A stretch of DNA of 64,000 nt, taken from assembly GCA_020636075.1 (NCBI GenBank), contig JACJYO010000004.1, positions 558,001 through 622,000 on the forward strand, read 5' to 3'. Origin of the DNA: Lewinellaceae bacterium. Its GTDB lineage: Bacteria; Bacteroidota; Bacteroidia; Chitinophagales; Saprospiraceae. The position numbers and the translations under genes are program-made. The notes below the pieces were generated by a model. The model was not told the origin of the DNA and searched no databases. It saw nothing but the letters and a program-made list of their open reading frames with translations. This document shows, one piece after another, positions 16,082 through 26,713 of this stretch. Numbering within the stretch: position 1 is the first letter of the stretch; the number at the start of each line of letters is the position of its first letter.

Positions 16082-19000
16082 CTACCGCACAATCGTCACA
16101 TCCCCTTCATACAAAATCTCCTGCCCGTCGATAAACTCGATCACCGCGTAGTAGGCAAACACTGCCGGGTTAAGTTGCTGGCCGCGCAGGGTGCCGTCCC
16201 AGCCGTAAGCCGGGCTGTTTGGGTCGAAGTTGTAGTATTCGTATACGAGCTCACCCCAGCGGGAGAAGACCTGGAATGTTTTGACCTGTTTGACGCTGAT
16301 CGGGTCGGCGTAAATTTTGAACAGGTCGTTATCGCCGTCGCCGTTGGGCGAAAAGGCGTTCGGGATGTACACATTCGGCCGCCGGTCTACGACCAGCAGG
16401 AGCGAAGCGTCGTCTTCACAGCCTTTGTTGCTGATGACCGTGATCCGGTAGCGCGTCGTTTGCAGCGGCGATGCCAGCGGATTCAGGCAGGTGTCGCAGT
16501 CGAGGCCCAACGGTGGTGTCCATTGGATCAGGCTGAGGTCGCTGAGCGGCACGCTGACGGTGGTTTCGATCTGATAGCTGCCGCCCAGCTTGATCGTCAC
16601 CTGCGGTTCGACCATAACTTCAAAGACTTCAGGCTCCAGGATGGTAGCGCTCGCGGTCGTTTCGCAGCCGTTGGCGTCCTGCACCAAAATGGTGTAATCA
16701 CCCGGCGGCAGGTTGCCGAAGAAACTTTGCGTCGTGAACGTTTGCCCGTTGTTGATCGAATAATTCAACGGCGGTTGCCCACCGATAACGGTATCGATGA
16801 TAATCCGGCCACGGTCGCCTTCGCAAGGCGGTTGTACGACATCCAAAACGGCCACCGGATCTTCCGGATCAATCACCACCTGGTCGGTATCCGTACAGCC
16901 GTTGCCGGGGTTGGTTACCAGCAGGTTGTAAGTGCCGGGCTGGTTGATTTCCGGCGCCGCTGTAGTCGCCCCGGCCGCGATGTAGCCGTCCGGGGTTGTC
17001 CAGGCATAGGTCAGTCCGGCTGCCCCGGTGGTGCCTGATCCGTCGAGGTAGGCCGTTTCTCCGTAACAAGCAATGCTGAAGGGTGCACCTGCGCTGGCTA
17101 CCGGATAGTTGAAATCCGCGTTGACCTGGGTACCCAGGCTGTTCACGCAATGGCTTACCGGATCGGTACCGATAAGTACATAGGTGCCGGGTGTGGTCAC
17201 GCCGATCGTTGCCCCGGAGCCCAGGACGGTGGTGTCGGCGCCAACAACAGACGCCCAGTTGAACTGGATACCCGAAATGGAAGAGCCGCCCGAGAGCGTC
17301 ACCGAACTGGAAATACAGTTCAGCGTACCCGGTGGCGTGATGGAAAGCGGCGGATAGCCCAGGTTTTCATTAATTTCAATCAACGCCGTATCCGAGCAGA
17401 AGGTCAGGGTATCCAGAATGATGAATTCATAAATACCCGGCGCATCAATGGTCAGCACCGTGCCAACGGCGTAGCTGGCGCCGTTGTACAGCCAAACAGA
17501 ATTGGCGTCGCTGGTGCCTTTGATATCGCCCGATAAAATGATCTCGCTGATCGAGCAATCCAGGATGGAGTTCGGACTGGCCACAATTTCCGCTTTCGGG
17601 TCATTGGTCAGGTCGTCGACCGTGACCGCTGTTGTATCGGCACAACCATTGGCGCCTACGATCAGGGTGTACAACCCTGCGGCACCGGCATTAGCCGTTG
17701 CCTGGGCAGCACTGCCGATGATCTGACCGTTCGCCGTGCTCCACTGGAAGATCGAGCCCGGTATGTCGGAAGTGCCGGCAATGGGCACCTGCGACACGGC
17801 GCAATTTAGCGGACCCGGGTCTGCCGCGGAAGCCACGGGTTTTTCCTGGAAAATAACTGGCGTACCGGCGGCGACCACCGTACAGAAATGGCTCAACTGG
17901 ACATTGCCCGTGCCGTCGTCATTACCGGCTGCCGCCGAAATGTAGTACGTGGTACCGTAGTTCATCGACGCCGGATCAAAACAAAACGTCGGCTGGTCGC
18001 TGCGCGCCAGTTCGTTCACGATTTGGGTGCCCGAACCTTCGTGCAGGATGAATTGCAACACATCACCCGGCTCCAGAAACTGGCCGATGTTGTTATAATT
18101 TGCCGTCTGGCAACCGGTACCGCAGAGCGACAGCGTATTGCCCTGCATGATACCCAGTTTCGTTTCGCAGTTGATAATGCTGATGTTGAAATTACAACTG
18201 ACCGGACAGCCGTTGGCATCCGTTACCGTCACATCGTAATCCCCTACGCCCAGATTGTCAATGGCAAACGGGCCGGTCGGCACGTTGCCTTGCGTACTAC
18301 CCGGCGACCAGGTGATGGTGTAGGGCGCTATGCCGCCCGAAATCGTGACGCTGGCAGCGCCATCGGTGGCGCCTGGCATGGTTACATTGCTGGACTGGGC
18401 GCAGGCTAGTTGCACCGCTGCTGCCGGTTGGTTTATGGCAAAATTCACCGTAGTGGCGCAACCGGCTGTGTCGGTCACTTCGACACTGTAATTCCCGGCC
18501 AGCAAGCCCGTTGGGTCTTCCGGGCTGCCTGGGATGTCGGGTGTCCATTTAATCACGTAGGGTGCTGCGCCGCCGGTGATGGTTAAATCAATAGCGCCCG
18601 TATTGGCGCCGAAGCACAGGATATCGACCGTGGTACCGGTGACGGTAGGCGCCCCTGAAACATCGCCCACAGTAAAGGAGGCCGTGTTCGAACAAGCACC
18701 GCCGCCATTGACGGTTACAGTGTAGGTGCCTGGCGGCAAATCATTCAAATTGGCTGTGTTTTGGCCGCCGGCCCAGGCATACGTGTAAGTGAGTGTTGCC
18801 GGGCTAACAGCCGTAGTGATATTGCCATTATCCACCACACAGGAACTGTTCGGTACCGTCGAGCCGGTAATATCCGGGATGACGGTGTCTTCCGGGATGG
18901 TGTAACTTGCTGTAGATGTGCAACCGTTGGCCCCGGTAACAGTGACCGAATAGGTGCCCGAGGCAACGCCTACGAGGTCTTCCAGCATAGCGTTGTTCGA

Positions 19001-22000
19001 CCACAGGTAGGTGAAGGGCGGGTTACCCACACTGACATTCAGGTTGATGCTGCCGCTGTTTTGTCCGCAGAGGGCCGCCAATACGGTGTCGGTGATTACC
19101 GGAGGTTGGATGTTGTTGCCGACGGAAATCGTTGCCGTATTGGTACAGGAGCCGCCGCCATTGACCGTCACGGTGTAATCGCCCGGAGCCAGGCCGGTCA
19201 GATTTTGGGTAGCTTGGCCACCTGCCCAGGCATAGGTGTAGGTCAGCGAAGCCGGCGTCAGGCTGAGCGTGATGGCGCCGTTTGCCGCAAGGCAAGAACT
19301 GTTTGCCGTAGGCACAGCGGAAATATTCGGCGTGACCACATCTTCCAGTACCGTGAAGGTTTTTATAGCCGAACAGCCATTTACGCCAGTTACAGTCACG
19401 GTGTAGGTGCCCGGAGGAAGACCGTTGATGTCTTCAGTGGTTGCCGTGTTGGACCATTGGAACGTGAAAGGCCCGTTGCCTCCACTGAGAGTCAGGTTGA
19501 TACTGCCGCTGCTTTGTCCGCACAATGCAAGCCCTACGCTCTCCGAAATGGTTGGCGGCAGGGCATTGTTGGTTACGCTGTAGCTGGCTACGTTGGTGCA
19601 GGTACCACCGGCGCTGACCGTTACCGTGTAGGTGCCTGGCGCCAGGTTGGTCAGGTCTTCGGTGGTTGCGGTAGTCGACCAGATAAAACTGTAACCCGGC
19701 CCGGCCCCCGGTGCTGCGGGAGTCAGGGTGATGTCTACGCTGCCGTTGCTGGCTACGCAGGATGTGTTTGCCGCAGGCAAACCGGCGATCGAGAAATTGA
19801 TCGTGTTTTCGGGTACCGTTGCGCTTGTGGTGGCGGAGCAACCGTTGGCGCCAATTACCGTAACCGTATAACTTCCGGTGGAAATATTTGCCAGGTCTTC
19901 TGTCATTTGAGTGCCCGACCAAAGGAAGGTGTATGGCATGGCGCCGCCGGTTACACTCAGGTCAATGGCGCCGTCGGCCAGGCCACAAAGTTCGGGCGTG
20001 ACAGCCTGGCTGAGTGCCGGGTAGGTCAGGTTGTTGCTGACCACGAAAGACGCCGAGGCGGTGCAATCCCCGGATTCAGTGACTGAAACGGTGTATGTTC
20101 CATCGGGCAAGTTGCTGATATCCTCCGTGGTAGCACTGTTTGACCATAGGTAGGTATAACTGCCCGCAGGGGTCACAGTAAGGTCGATCGAGCCGTTTGG
20201 CGCCAGGCAGCTGGTCAGGGCCACTGTGGTGCCGGTCAGGCTGAAGGTGGAGGCGTTGTTCGGTACGTTGAGCGTCGTGTCGGCAGTACAGCCGTTGGCG
20301 TCGGTCACTGTTACCGTATAATTGCCGGCCAGGATGCCGTTCAGGTCCTCGGTTGTGGCGCTGTTCGACCACAGGTAGGTGTACGGCGCTGTTCCATCGC
20401 TTACGGTCAGGTCGATGGCGCCGTTGTCGAGGCCACAAATAGACGCCGTAACGGCCGGACTGATTACCGGGTCGGAGGTGTTGTTCAGCACGGTAAAGGA
20501 AGCCGTTGAACTACAGCCGCCACCGGCGTTTACCGTAACGGTGTAGGTGCCGGCCGGTACATTGCCCAGGTCTTCGGTGGTGGCGGTGTTCGACCAGGTG
20601 TAGGTATACGGTGCTACGGGACTAGCGGTAATATTCACCCCACCATTGGCAGCCGAGCAGGAGGTGTTTTCTGTAGTAGTACCGGTAATATTGACTGCGA
20701 TGTTGGTATTTGACACCGTTGCGGAAGCCGTGGAGGTACAATCAAAAAAGTCGCTGACCGTAACGGTATAGGTTCCGGGCGCCAGGTTGGTCAGGTTTTG
20801 GCTGGTGGCGGTGGTTGACCACAGGAAGGTATATGGTGCAGAGCCGCCATTGGCGCTCAGCGAAATGGACCCGTTCGTTTGCCCGCAAATTGCCGGATTT
20901 GAAGAAAGCGATACGTTTATCGGAACGATGTTGTCAATCAGGTCATAGGTGGCCACTGCGCTACAGCCAACACCCAGTGTGACCGTAACCGTGTAGGTGC
21001 CTGCGGGAAGATTTGAAATGTCTTCCGAGCTTTGAAATGTCGACCACTGATACATGTAGTTGAATCCAGGCGGGTATACATCGATATCGATAAAACCATT
21101 GGGTTGCGTGCAGGAGTAATTGTCTACGGCTGCGCCAAAAATTTCAATATTGATCAGTTCGCCGGGCACATCGGCGATCAGCACCGATGTACAGCCTACA
21201 GCAGACGTGACCGTAACGGCATAGCCGCCGGCAGGCAGATTGGTTGGGTCTTGCGGATTGTTGCTGCCGGGCAGGTGTGACCAGTTGTACGTGTATGGTT
21301 CTACTCCATTGAATGCTTCCAGGTCAATTTCACCATTGGCGAAGCCGCAGGTTGCCGGCGTTACATTGATAAACAGGACCGGCGGTTCGGCAGCGTCATC
21401 CACCACAAAGGTTGCGGTTTCGGTACATACGCCGCCGGCACTGACGGTCACCGTGTAGGTTCCGGGCGCCAGGTTTGTCAGGTTGGGCTGCGTACTGCTG
21501 TTCGACCAAAGAATACTCAGGTTGGGTGGATCGAGATCGAGCTGGATGGCGCCGTTGTTGGTTACACAGGAGGTTTGCGGGGTCACCTCGCCAGCCAGTG
21601 CAATCGGAATGTAGTCATTATCCAAAAACGTCGACGCTTCATTGGAACAGCCATTGGCGCCGGTTACGGTTACCGAATAGCCACCGGCCGGGAGATTGTT
21701 CAAATCCTGCGTGGTAGCGTTGTTCGACCACAAATACGTGAACGGCGGTACACCGCCGAAAACGCTCAGGTCGATACTGCCATTGTTTTGTTCACAAATC
21801 GGGTTTGTGGGTGTAAGTACGAGGTCCGGAGGGCTGGGGATATCAGGTACTAAAAATGAAGCCGTGTTGGAGCAGGAGCCGGTGCCGGATACTGTGACCG
21901 TGTACACTCCTGGCGCCAGATTGGAAATGTTCGGTGTGGTAGCACTATTTGACCACAAATAGGTGTAGGAGCCGGGTGGATTTACGTTCAGTATTATACT

Positions 22001-24664
22001 CCCATTGCTGATGGTACAGCCGGTATTGGGATTGACTGTAGCACCGATATTGATCGGTGGGTTGTTATTGGTAACGTCAATGCTAGCGGTACTGGAACAA
22101 CCGTTAGCACCCGTAACCGTCAGACCATAGTTGCCTGCCGGGATATTCGTCAAGTCCTGCGTGGTGGCATTGTTTGACCACAGGTAGGTATACGGGGGCA
22201 CGCCGCCCGACACCGACACATCGATCGAGCCGTTGCTCAGGTCGCAAGTAGAAGGAACCGTGGTGAAGTTGATGGTCGGCAGGTTAGGATTGTCATCAAT
22301 CGTAAACGAAGCTTCAGCGGTGCAGGTACCGCCGGCGCTGACGGTCACGGTGTAGGTGCCCGGAGGCAGGTTGCTCAGGTTGGGGGTGGTTTGGCCGCCC
22401 GACCAGATGTAGGTGTAGGAACCGCCGGGTTGTACGTTGAGGGTAATACTGCCATTGCCGGGCGGCAGGCAGGAAGTATTCGGTTGGACCGTAGCGTTGA
22501 TGGTGATAGGCGGATCGTTATTCGGCACATTGATGTTGGCTGTGCCGGTGCAGCCATTGGCGCCGGTGACCGTCAGGTCGTACGTTCCCGTCGGGATGTT
22601 CGACAAGTCTTGGGTGGTTGTCCCATCACCCCAGATATAGGTGTATGGGGCCACACCGCCTGATACCGACACGTCGATGCTGCCGTTATTGAGGTTGCAG
22701 GTCGATTGGACGACGGTAAACGTCACGTTTGGCTCATCCGGATTGTCGTCTATGGTAAAACTGGCTTCGGCAGTGCAGGACCCACCAGCGCTCACAGTGA
22801 CCACATAAGTGCCCGGCGGCAGGTTGCTCAGGTTGGGCGTGGTTTCGCCGCCGCCCCAGAGATAGGTATAAGAACCGGGAGGTTGAACGTTCAGCGTGAT
22901 GCTGCCGTTGCCGGGCGGCAGGCAGGTGGTATTGGCGACAACCGTGCCATTGATGGTAATGGGCGGGTTGTTGTTCGTTACGGAAACATTCGCCGTGCCG
23001 GTACAGCCGTTGGCGCCGGTAACCGTCAGATCGTAGGTGCCGGCCGGAATGTTGGTCAGATCCTGGCTGGTCGAACCGTCGCCCCAGAGGTAAGTGTATG
23101 GCGGTACGCCACCGGAAACAGAGACGTCGATACTGCCGTTATCCAGGTCGCAGGTGGATTGCACCGTGGTGAAGGTGACCATGGGCTCGTTCGGATCGTC
23201 ATCGACAGTGAAGGATGCTGTGCCGGTACAGTTGACACCCAGGGTGACGGTAAGGATGTAGGTGCCAGGTTCGAGGTTGTTCAGGTTAGGTGTTGTTTCC
23301 CCGTTCGACCAGTTATAGGTATAGGTTCCGGCAGGGCTGACGTTGGTCGTTATGCTGCCATTGCCACCAATACAGGTTGTATTGTTTACAACAGTACCGG
23401 TGACAGTTATGGCTACCGGATCGTCGCCAACGGTTGCGCTTGTTGTTGCTTCGCAACCGTTATTATCTGTTATTGTGACGGTATAGGTTCCCGGGGGTAC
23501 ATTGTTCAGGTCTTCCGTGGTTTCGCCATTCGACCATATAAACATAAAAGGCGCATTGCCGCCGCCCATGCTCAGGTTGACACTGCCATTGCTGTTTCCA
23601 CAAATGGCATTGGTAACGGCGGTTGTGGGGTTGATATTTATCTCATTCAGGGTAACCGAGCCGGATACAGTGCCCGTGCAGGCGCCGTTGCCGGAAGTCA
23701 CACTTTGCAAAGCGACAGTTCCGGGTTGCGTGACCGTAAGTGTGTAGGGGTTGTCGCTGGTTAGAATGGCGGGCTGCGCTGCACCGCCTATGGTATGCAC
23801 AAATTCCCAGGGCCCCGTTCCGGTAAACGTAACGGTCAGATCAACCGACCCGGACATGCCGGCACAGAAAAGGCCAGAGCCCGAAAGCGTGGCGGTGGGT
23901 ATCGGTAGAACATCTACGGTAAAACAGGAAGTCGTGGAGTTGACTTCACATAAATTGGCCGGGCTCACACAAATTTCAGCTGTCCCGGGGTTATTGCTCC
24001 AGTTAACAGTGGCATTCGGCCCATTGGTGTTTAAGGTGCCGGCACTGGCAGGAGTTATCGTCCAGTTATAGATTGTGGCGCCGGACACCGGATCGATACC
24101 GTAGTTCGAACTTTGCCCTGCACAAGCAACATCCGGGCCGGAGATCGGGCCGGGGTTGTCTGGCGGTACGGCGACGGTAGAACCCTGCGTTACAGCGATG
24201 TCAAAATCACAAACGTTGCCGCCGCAACCGTCGAGCACGATCCAGTACACTTGCCCGACGACAAAGTTGGTAGAGGTCAGCGTAAATGGCGCAGTAGAGC
24301 AGGCACACTGCAAGTCCATCCAGGTCCAGGGGGGACCGCAACCGTCGTAAATAGCCCCCTGCAAACCCTGATTAGGGCCTGGGTTGCAATTGGATGGCGT
24401 GATTTGGATACTTATGGTTGTTGATCCGGCGAAAAACCCAAACCATTCGTCGTTGTTCAGCACGTTATTGTTGCATCCGGGAAAGTTCTGAACAATATTG
24501 CTATTGTTTATAGTTGAACAATAGCCGTCAAGGTTTTCACACAGGATAGGCGCTGTGGGGCAGGAGTTGCCGGGTGACGGGAAACCAGGAGGAGGACATT
24601 GGGAAAACGCCGAAAATGCTAACCCCAGAAAAACAGGGGTTAACAAGAAATAGAATGACTTCAT
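16082..24664 (-). CDS. Giant SprB-repeat surface protein with type B T9SS sorting domain
   Basis: A 2860-residue secreted protein. Signal peptide 1-21; an N-terminal Cys-rich domain (about 22-165) seen in large surface proteins of this group; a PKD-like domain (about 170-255); then about 24 SprB-type repeats of roughly 70-80 residues (about 344-2165), each with a YxW strand, a DLxNLPxGTYxVTVT block and a conserved Cys; a distinct domain near 2170-2300; further Ig-like domains; one more SprB-like unit near 2625-2675; and a C-terminal gliding-motility-associated (type B T9SS) domain from about 2758, beginning IPNAFSPNGDGDND and ending WDGTLRGQQ to the C-terminus. Repeats alternate between a GANGC type and an AGGxC type. 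By analogy with SprB it should be a long cell-surface adhesin used in gliding or attachment; SprB itself is moved by the gliding motor, but no gliding genes are nearby. Monocistronic, with its own terminator. Confidence 0.92.
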   Translation of the reverse strand: MKSFYFLLTPVFLGLAFSAFSQCPPPGFPSPGNSCPTAPILCENLDGYCSTINNSNIVQNFPGCNNNVLNNDEWFGFFAGSTTISIQITPSNCNPGPNQGLQGAIYDGCGPPWTWMDLQCACSTAPFTLTSTNFVVGQVYWIVLDGCGGNVCDFDIAVTQGSTVAVPPDNPGPISGPDVACAGQSSNYGIDPVSGATIYNWTITPASAGTLNTNGPNATVNWSNNPGTAEICVSPANLCEVNSTTSCFTVDVLPIPTATLSGSGLFCAGMSGSVDLTVTFTGTGPWEFVHTIGGAAQPAILTSDNPYTLTVTQPGTVALQSVTSGNGACTGTVSGSVTLNEININPTTAVTNAICGNSNGSVNLSMGGGNAPFMFIWSNGETTEDLNNVPPGTYTVTITDNNGCEATTSATVGDDPVAITVTGTVVNNTTCIGGNGSITTNVSPAGTYTYNWSNGETTPNLNNLEPGTYILTVTLGVNCTGTASFTVDDDPNEPMVTFTTVQSTCDLDNGSIDVSVSGGVPPYTYLWGDGSTSQDLTNIPAGTYDLTVTGANGCTGTANVSVTNNNPPITINGTVVANTTCLPPGNGSITLNVQPPGSYTYLWGGGETTPNLSNLPPGTYVVTVSAGGSCTAEASFTIDDNPDEPNVTFTVVQSTCNLNNGSIDVSVSGGVAPYTYIWGDGTTTQDLSNIPTGTYDLTVTGANGCTGTANINVPNNDPPITINATVQPNTSCLPPGNGSITLNVQPGGSYTYIWSGGQTTPNLSNLPPGTYTVTVSAGGTCTAEASFTIDDNPNLPTINFTTVPSTCDLSNGSIDVSVSGGVPPYTYLWSNNATTQDLTNIPAGNYGLTVTGANGCSSTASIDVTNNNPPINIGATVNPNTGCTISNGSIILNVNPPGSYTYLWSNSATTPNISNLAPGVYTVTVSGTGSCSNTASFLVPDIPSPPDLVLTPTNPICEQNNGSIDLSVFGGVPPFTYLWSNNATTQDLNNLPAGGYSVTVTGANGCSNEASTFLDNDYIPIALAGEVTPQTSCVTNNGAIQLDLDPPNLSILWSNSSTQPNLTNLAPGTYTVTVSAGGVCTETATFVVDDAAEPPVLFINVTPATCGFANGEIDLEAFNGVEPYTYNWSHLPGSNNPQDPTNLPAGGYAVTVTSAVGCTSVLIADVPGELINIEIFGAAVDNYSCTQPNGFIDIDVYPPGFNYMYQWSTFQSSEDISNLPAGTYTVTVTLGVGCSAVATYDLIDNIVPINVSLSSNPAICGQTNGSISLSANGGSAPYTFLWSTTATSQNLTNLAPGTYTVTVSDFFDCTSTASATVSNTNIAVNITGTTTENTSCSAANGGVNITASPVAPYTYTWSNTATTEDLGNVPAGTYTVTVNAGGGCSSTASFTVLNNTSDPVISPAVTASICGLDNGAIDLTVSDGTAPYTYLWSNSATTEDLNGILAGNYTVTVTDANGCTADTTLNVPNNASTFSLTGTTVALTSCLAPNGSIDLTVTPAGSYTYLWSNSATTEDISNLPDGTYTVSVTESGDCTASASFVVSNNLTYPALSQAVTPELCGLADGAIDLSVTGGAMPYTFLWSGTQMTEDLANISTGSYTVTVIGANGCSATTSATVPENTINFSIAGLPAANTSCVASNGSVDITLTPAAPGAGPGYSFIWSTTATTEDLTNLAPGTYTVTVSAGGTCTNVASYSVTNNALPPTISESVGLALCGQSSGSINLTLSGGNGPFTFQWSNTATTEDINGLPPGTYTVTVTGVNGCSAIKTFTVLEDVVTPNISAVPTANSSCLAANGAITLSLTPASLTYTYAWAGGQATQNLTGLAPGDYTVTVNGGGSCTNTATISVGNNIQPPVITDTVLAALCGQNSGSINLNVSVGNPPFTYLWSNNAMLEDLVGVASGTYSVTVTGANGCTSTASYTIPEDTVIPDITGSTVPNSSCVVDNGNITTAVSPATLTYTYAWAGGQNTANLNDLPPGTYTVTVNGGGACSNTASFTVGDVSGAPTVTGTTVDILCFGANTGAIDLTITGGAAPYVIKWTPDIPGSPEDPTGLLAGNYSVEVTDTAGCATTVNFAINQPAAAVQLACAQSSNVTMPGATDGAASVTISGGIAPYTITWSPGSTQGNVPTGPFAIDNLGVGDYDVTVTDANGCPVSCNFNISIINCETKLGIMQGNTLSLCGTGCQTANYNNIGQFLEPGDVLQFILHEGSGTQIVNELARSDQPTFCFDPASMNYGTTYYISAAAGNDDGTGNVQLSHFCTVVAAGTPVIFQEKPVASAADPGPLNCAVSQVPIAGTSDIPGSIFQWSTANGQIIGSAAQATANAGAAGLYTLIVGANGCADTTAVTVDDLTNDPKAEIVASPNSILDCSISEIILSGDIKGTSDANSVWLYNGASYAVGTVLTIDAPGIYEFIILDTLTFCSDTALIEINENLGYPPLSITPPGTLNCISSSVTLSGGSSISGIQFNWASVVGADTTVLGSGATIGVTTPGTYVLIGTDPVSHCVNSLGTQVNADFNYPVASAGAPFSIACYGETAYLDGSGTTGAAGLTYAWTTPDGYIAAGATTAAPEINQPGTYNLLVTNPGNGCTDTDQVVIDPEDPVAVLDVVQPPCEGDRGRIIIDTVIGGQPPLNYSINNGQTFTTQSFFGNLPPGDYTILVQDANGCETTASATILEPEVFEVMVEPQVTIKLGGSYQIETTVSVPLSDLSLIQWTPPLGLDCDTCLNPLASPLQTTRYRITVISNKGCEDDASLLLVVDRRPNVYIPNAFSPNGDGDNDLFKIYADPISVKQVKTFQVFSRWGELVYEYYNFDPNSPAYGWDGTLRGQQLNPAVFAYYAVIEFIDGQEILYEGDVTIVR

Positions 24665-24728
24665 GTGAGCAGCAGTAGAGAGTTTAGGTATTCAAGTTAG
24701 AATTAAAAAAATCGATTCCCGGATACCG

Positions 24729-24760
24729 CAAATGTAATTTTGTCCGGAAATAAACCTAAA
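24729..24760 (-). promoter_or_regulatory. Candidate promoter of the giant surface-protein gene
   Basis: On the minus strand TACATTTG (24736-24729) matches TAnnTTTG and TTTA (24760-24757), one base from TTTG, lies exactly 20 bp upstream. Transcription would start near 24722, giving a leader of about 57 bases. Confidence 0.45.
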
Positions 24761-24940
24761 AAAATAGCAGTATAGGCAAATATTAGCAGAGAGTTATACT
24801 CGATCCGGGTTAGGCATTATAAGGAATTTGAATAAATAAAATCCAATTTATAACAATTCAGATACGCCAAACTTTTAGCGCGCTGCTCGTTTGCCGAAAT
24901 CCTTTTACATTCACCACCTGTTCTACCAATTGTCTTTTTT

Positions 24941-26608
24941 ATGAAATTTTTATACCCATTCGCAATTCTTTTAGTCGTTGCTCAAACCAATTGTGCCGTT
25001 TTCCAAAAGGGTGAATCTCACAATGTAAAAGCGCCATTTTTATGGGAAAATGCCAATGTGTATTTCATGTTGACAGACCGGTTTTACAACGGGGATCCGG
25101 CCAATGATGTGCATTTCGGACGAACAGCCCAAGCGGGCAAATTGCGGGGTTTTATGGGAGGGGATATTAAAGGTATCACCCGGAAAATAAAAGCGGGCTA
25201 TTTTAACAAGTTGGGTATTAATGCTATATGGTTTACGCCTGTAGTCGAACAGATACACGGCGCTGTAGATGAAGGCACCGGACTCAGTTATGGATTTCAC
25301 GGGTATTGGACCAAAGACTGGACTCGTATCGACCCAAACTTCGGTACCGAACGCGAGCTGGCTGAAATGGTTACAACAGCGCACCAACATGGCATACGGG
25401 TGATCTTTGATGTGGTGATCAATCACACGGGGCCCGTGACCGATCAAGACCCGGTATGGCCCGATACCTGGGTGCGTACCAGCCCGCAATGCACCTATAC
25501 CGGTTATGAAACAACGGTGCCCTGCACACTGGTTAAAAACTTGCCCGACATAAAAACCGAGCGGGATACCCCGGTGGATTTGCCCCCGTTTTTACTGGAG
25601 AAATGGAAAACAGAAGGGCGCCTTGAACAGGAACTGGCCGAACTCGATGCCTTTTTTCAACGCACGGGCCATCCGCGCGCACCGCGTTTTTATATCATCA
25701 AATGGCTGACGGACTATATCCGGAAATTTGGTTTTGATGGCTACCGCTGCGATACAGCCAAACACACGGAAGAAACAGTCTGGGCCGAACTGCGCAAGGA
25801 AGCAGATGCCGCTTTTGCCGACTGGAAAAAAGCCCATCCCGGTACGCTTGCTGACGAACAGCAGTTCTACATGGTTGGAGAAGTGTACAATTACGGAATT
25901 TCCGGCGGACGCCTGTTTGACTTTGGCGACCGGAAGGTTGATTTTTTCAGTCAGGGTTTCAACGACCTGATCAATTTTGAATTTAAAAGCGATGCCCAGC
26001 AGCCTTATGAGGCAATTTTTTCAAAATACAGCCAACTACTCAACGGGCCGCTCGACGGGCATAGCATACTAAACTACCTGAGTTCGCACGACGACGGCGG
26101 CCCCTTCGATAAAGCACGCATGCACCCGCTGGAGGCCGGCACCAAGCTCCTGCTTTGCCCGGGCGGCGTGCAGGTATATTACGGCGATGAAACCAGTCGC
26201 TCTCTGGTAATCCCGGGCACCGAGGGTGATGCAACCCTCCGGTCGTTCATGAATTGGGATGAACTGGCAGCCAACGCCCGGCGCAACGGCTATGCCTTGC
26301 AGGATGTGCTTGCACACTGGCAAAAGCTCGGGCAGTTTCGGCAGCAACACCCCGCAGTAGGCGCCGGTGTACACACCATGCTTTCGGAACAACCCTATAT
26401 TTTCAAGCGGGTTTATCAATCGGGCTCTTACAACGATGCCGTGGTGGTTGGGCTGGATTTGCCCACGGGCAGTAAAACAATCGATGTGGCCGGTGTATTT
26501 GACGAAGGCACGGTGTTGCGCGATTACTATTCCGGGGAAAAAGTGCGGGTGCAGGGCGGAAAAGTGGAACTTAGCACGCCGTTTACCCTTGTTTTACTCG
26601 GCAAATAA
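24941..26608 (+). CDS. GH13 alpha-amylase family glycosidase, probable lipoprotein
   Basis: A 555-residue glycoside hydrolase family 13 enzyme. The four GH13 regions are visible: DVVINH (157-162), GFDGYRCDTAKH with nucleophile Asp271, GEVYNYG with acid/base Glu314, and SSHDD with the third carboxylate Asp384. The N-terminus is a hydrophobic leader ending at Cys18 (QTNC), so the enzyme is probably lipid-anchored in the envelope, although this lipobox is not canonical. It should cleave alpha-glucosidic bonds in starch, glycogen or oligosaccharides. The (beta/alpha)8 barrel is followed by a C-terminal all-beta domain from about 480. No SusC/SusD genes accompany it. It is divergent from the giant surface-protein gene, with 276 bp between them. 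Confidence 0.93.
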   Translation: MKFLYPFAILLVVAQTNCAVFQKGESHNVKAPFLWENANVYFMLTDRFYNGDPANDVHFGRTAQAGKLRGFMGGDIKGITRKIKAGYFNKLGINAIWFTPVVEQIHGAVDEGTGLSYGFHGYWTKDWTRIDPNFGTERELAEMVTTAHQHGIRVIFDVVINHTGPVTDQDPVWPDTWVRTSPQCTYTGYETTVPCTLVKNLPDIKTERDTPVDLPPFLLEKWKTEGRLEQELAELDAFFQRTGHPRAPRFYIIKWLTDYIRKFGFDGYRCDTAKHTEETVWAELRKEADAAFADWKKAHPGTLADEQQFYMVGEVYNYGISGGRLFDFGDRKVDFFSQGFNDLINFEFKSDAQQPYEAIFSKYSQLLNGPLDGHSILNYLSSHDDGGPFDKARMHPLEAGTKLLLCPGGVQVYYGDETSRSLVIPGTEGDATLRSFMNWDELAANARRNGYALQDVLAHWQKLGQFRQQHPAVGAGVHTMLSEQPYIFKRVYQSGSYNDAVVVGLDLPTGSKTIDVAGVFDEGTVLRDYYSGEKVRVQGGKVELSTPFTLVLLGK

Positions 26609-26713
26609 ACGGCCGGGCTTTCATGCAATCATACCCCGTATTGATTGCCATCATTTGCCAAAAAGTGGTAATTCCGGTACTTGTGGACCATCACGTTGAA
26701 ATAATTAATTGCT

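Noticed and set aside
18761..20086. Plus-strand frames across the SprB repeat gene
   Set aside because: Antisense to a 2860-codon gene with signal peptide, repeats and sorting domain; long opposite frames arise from the biased Thr/Gly/Asn codons.
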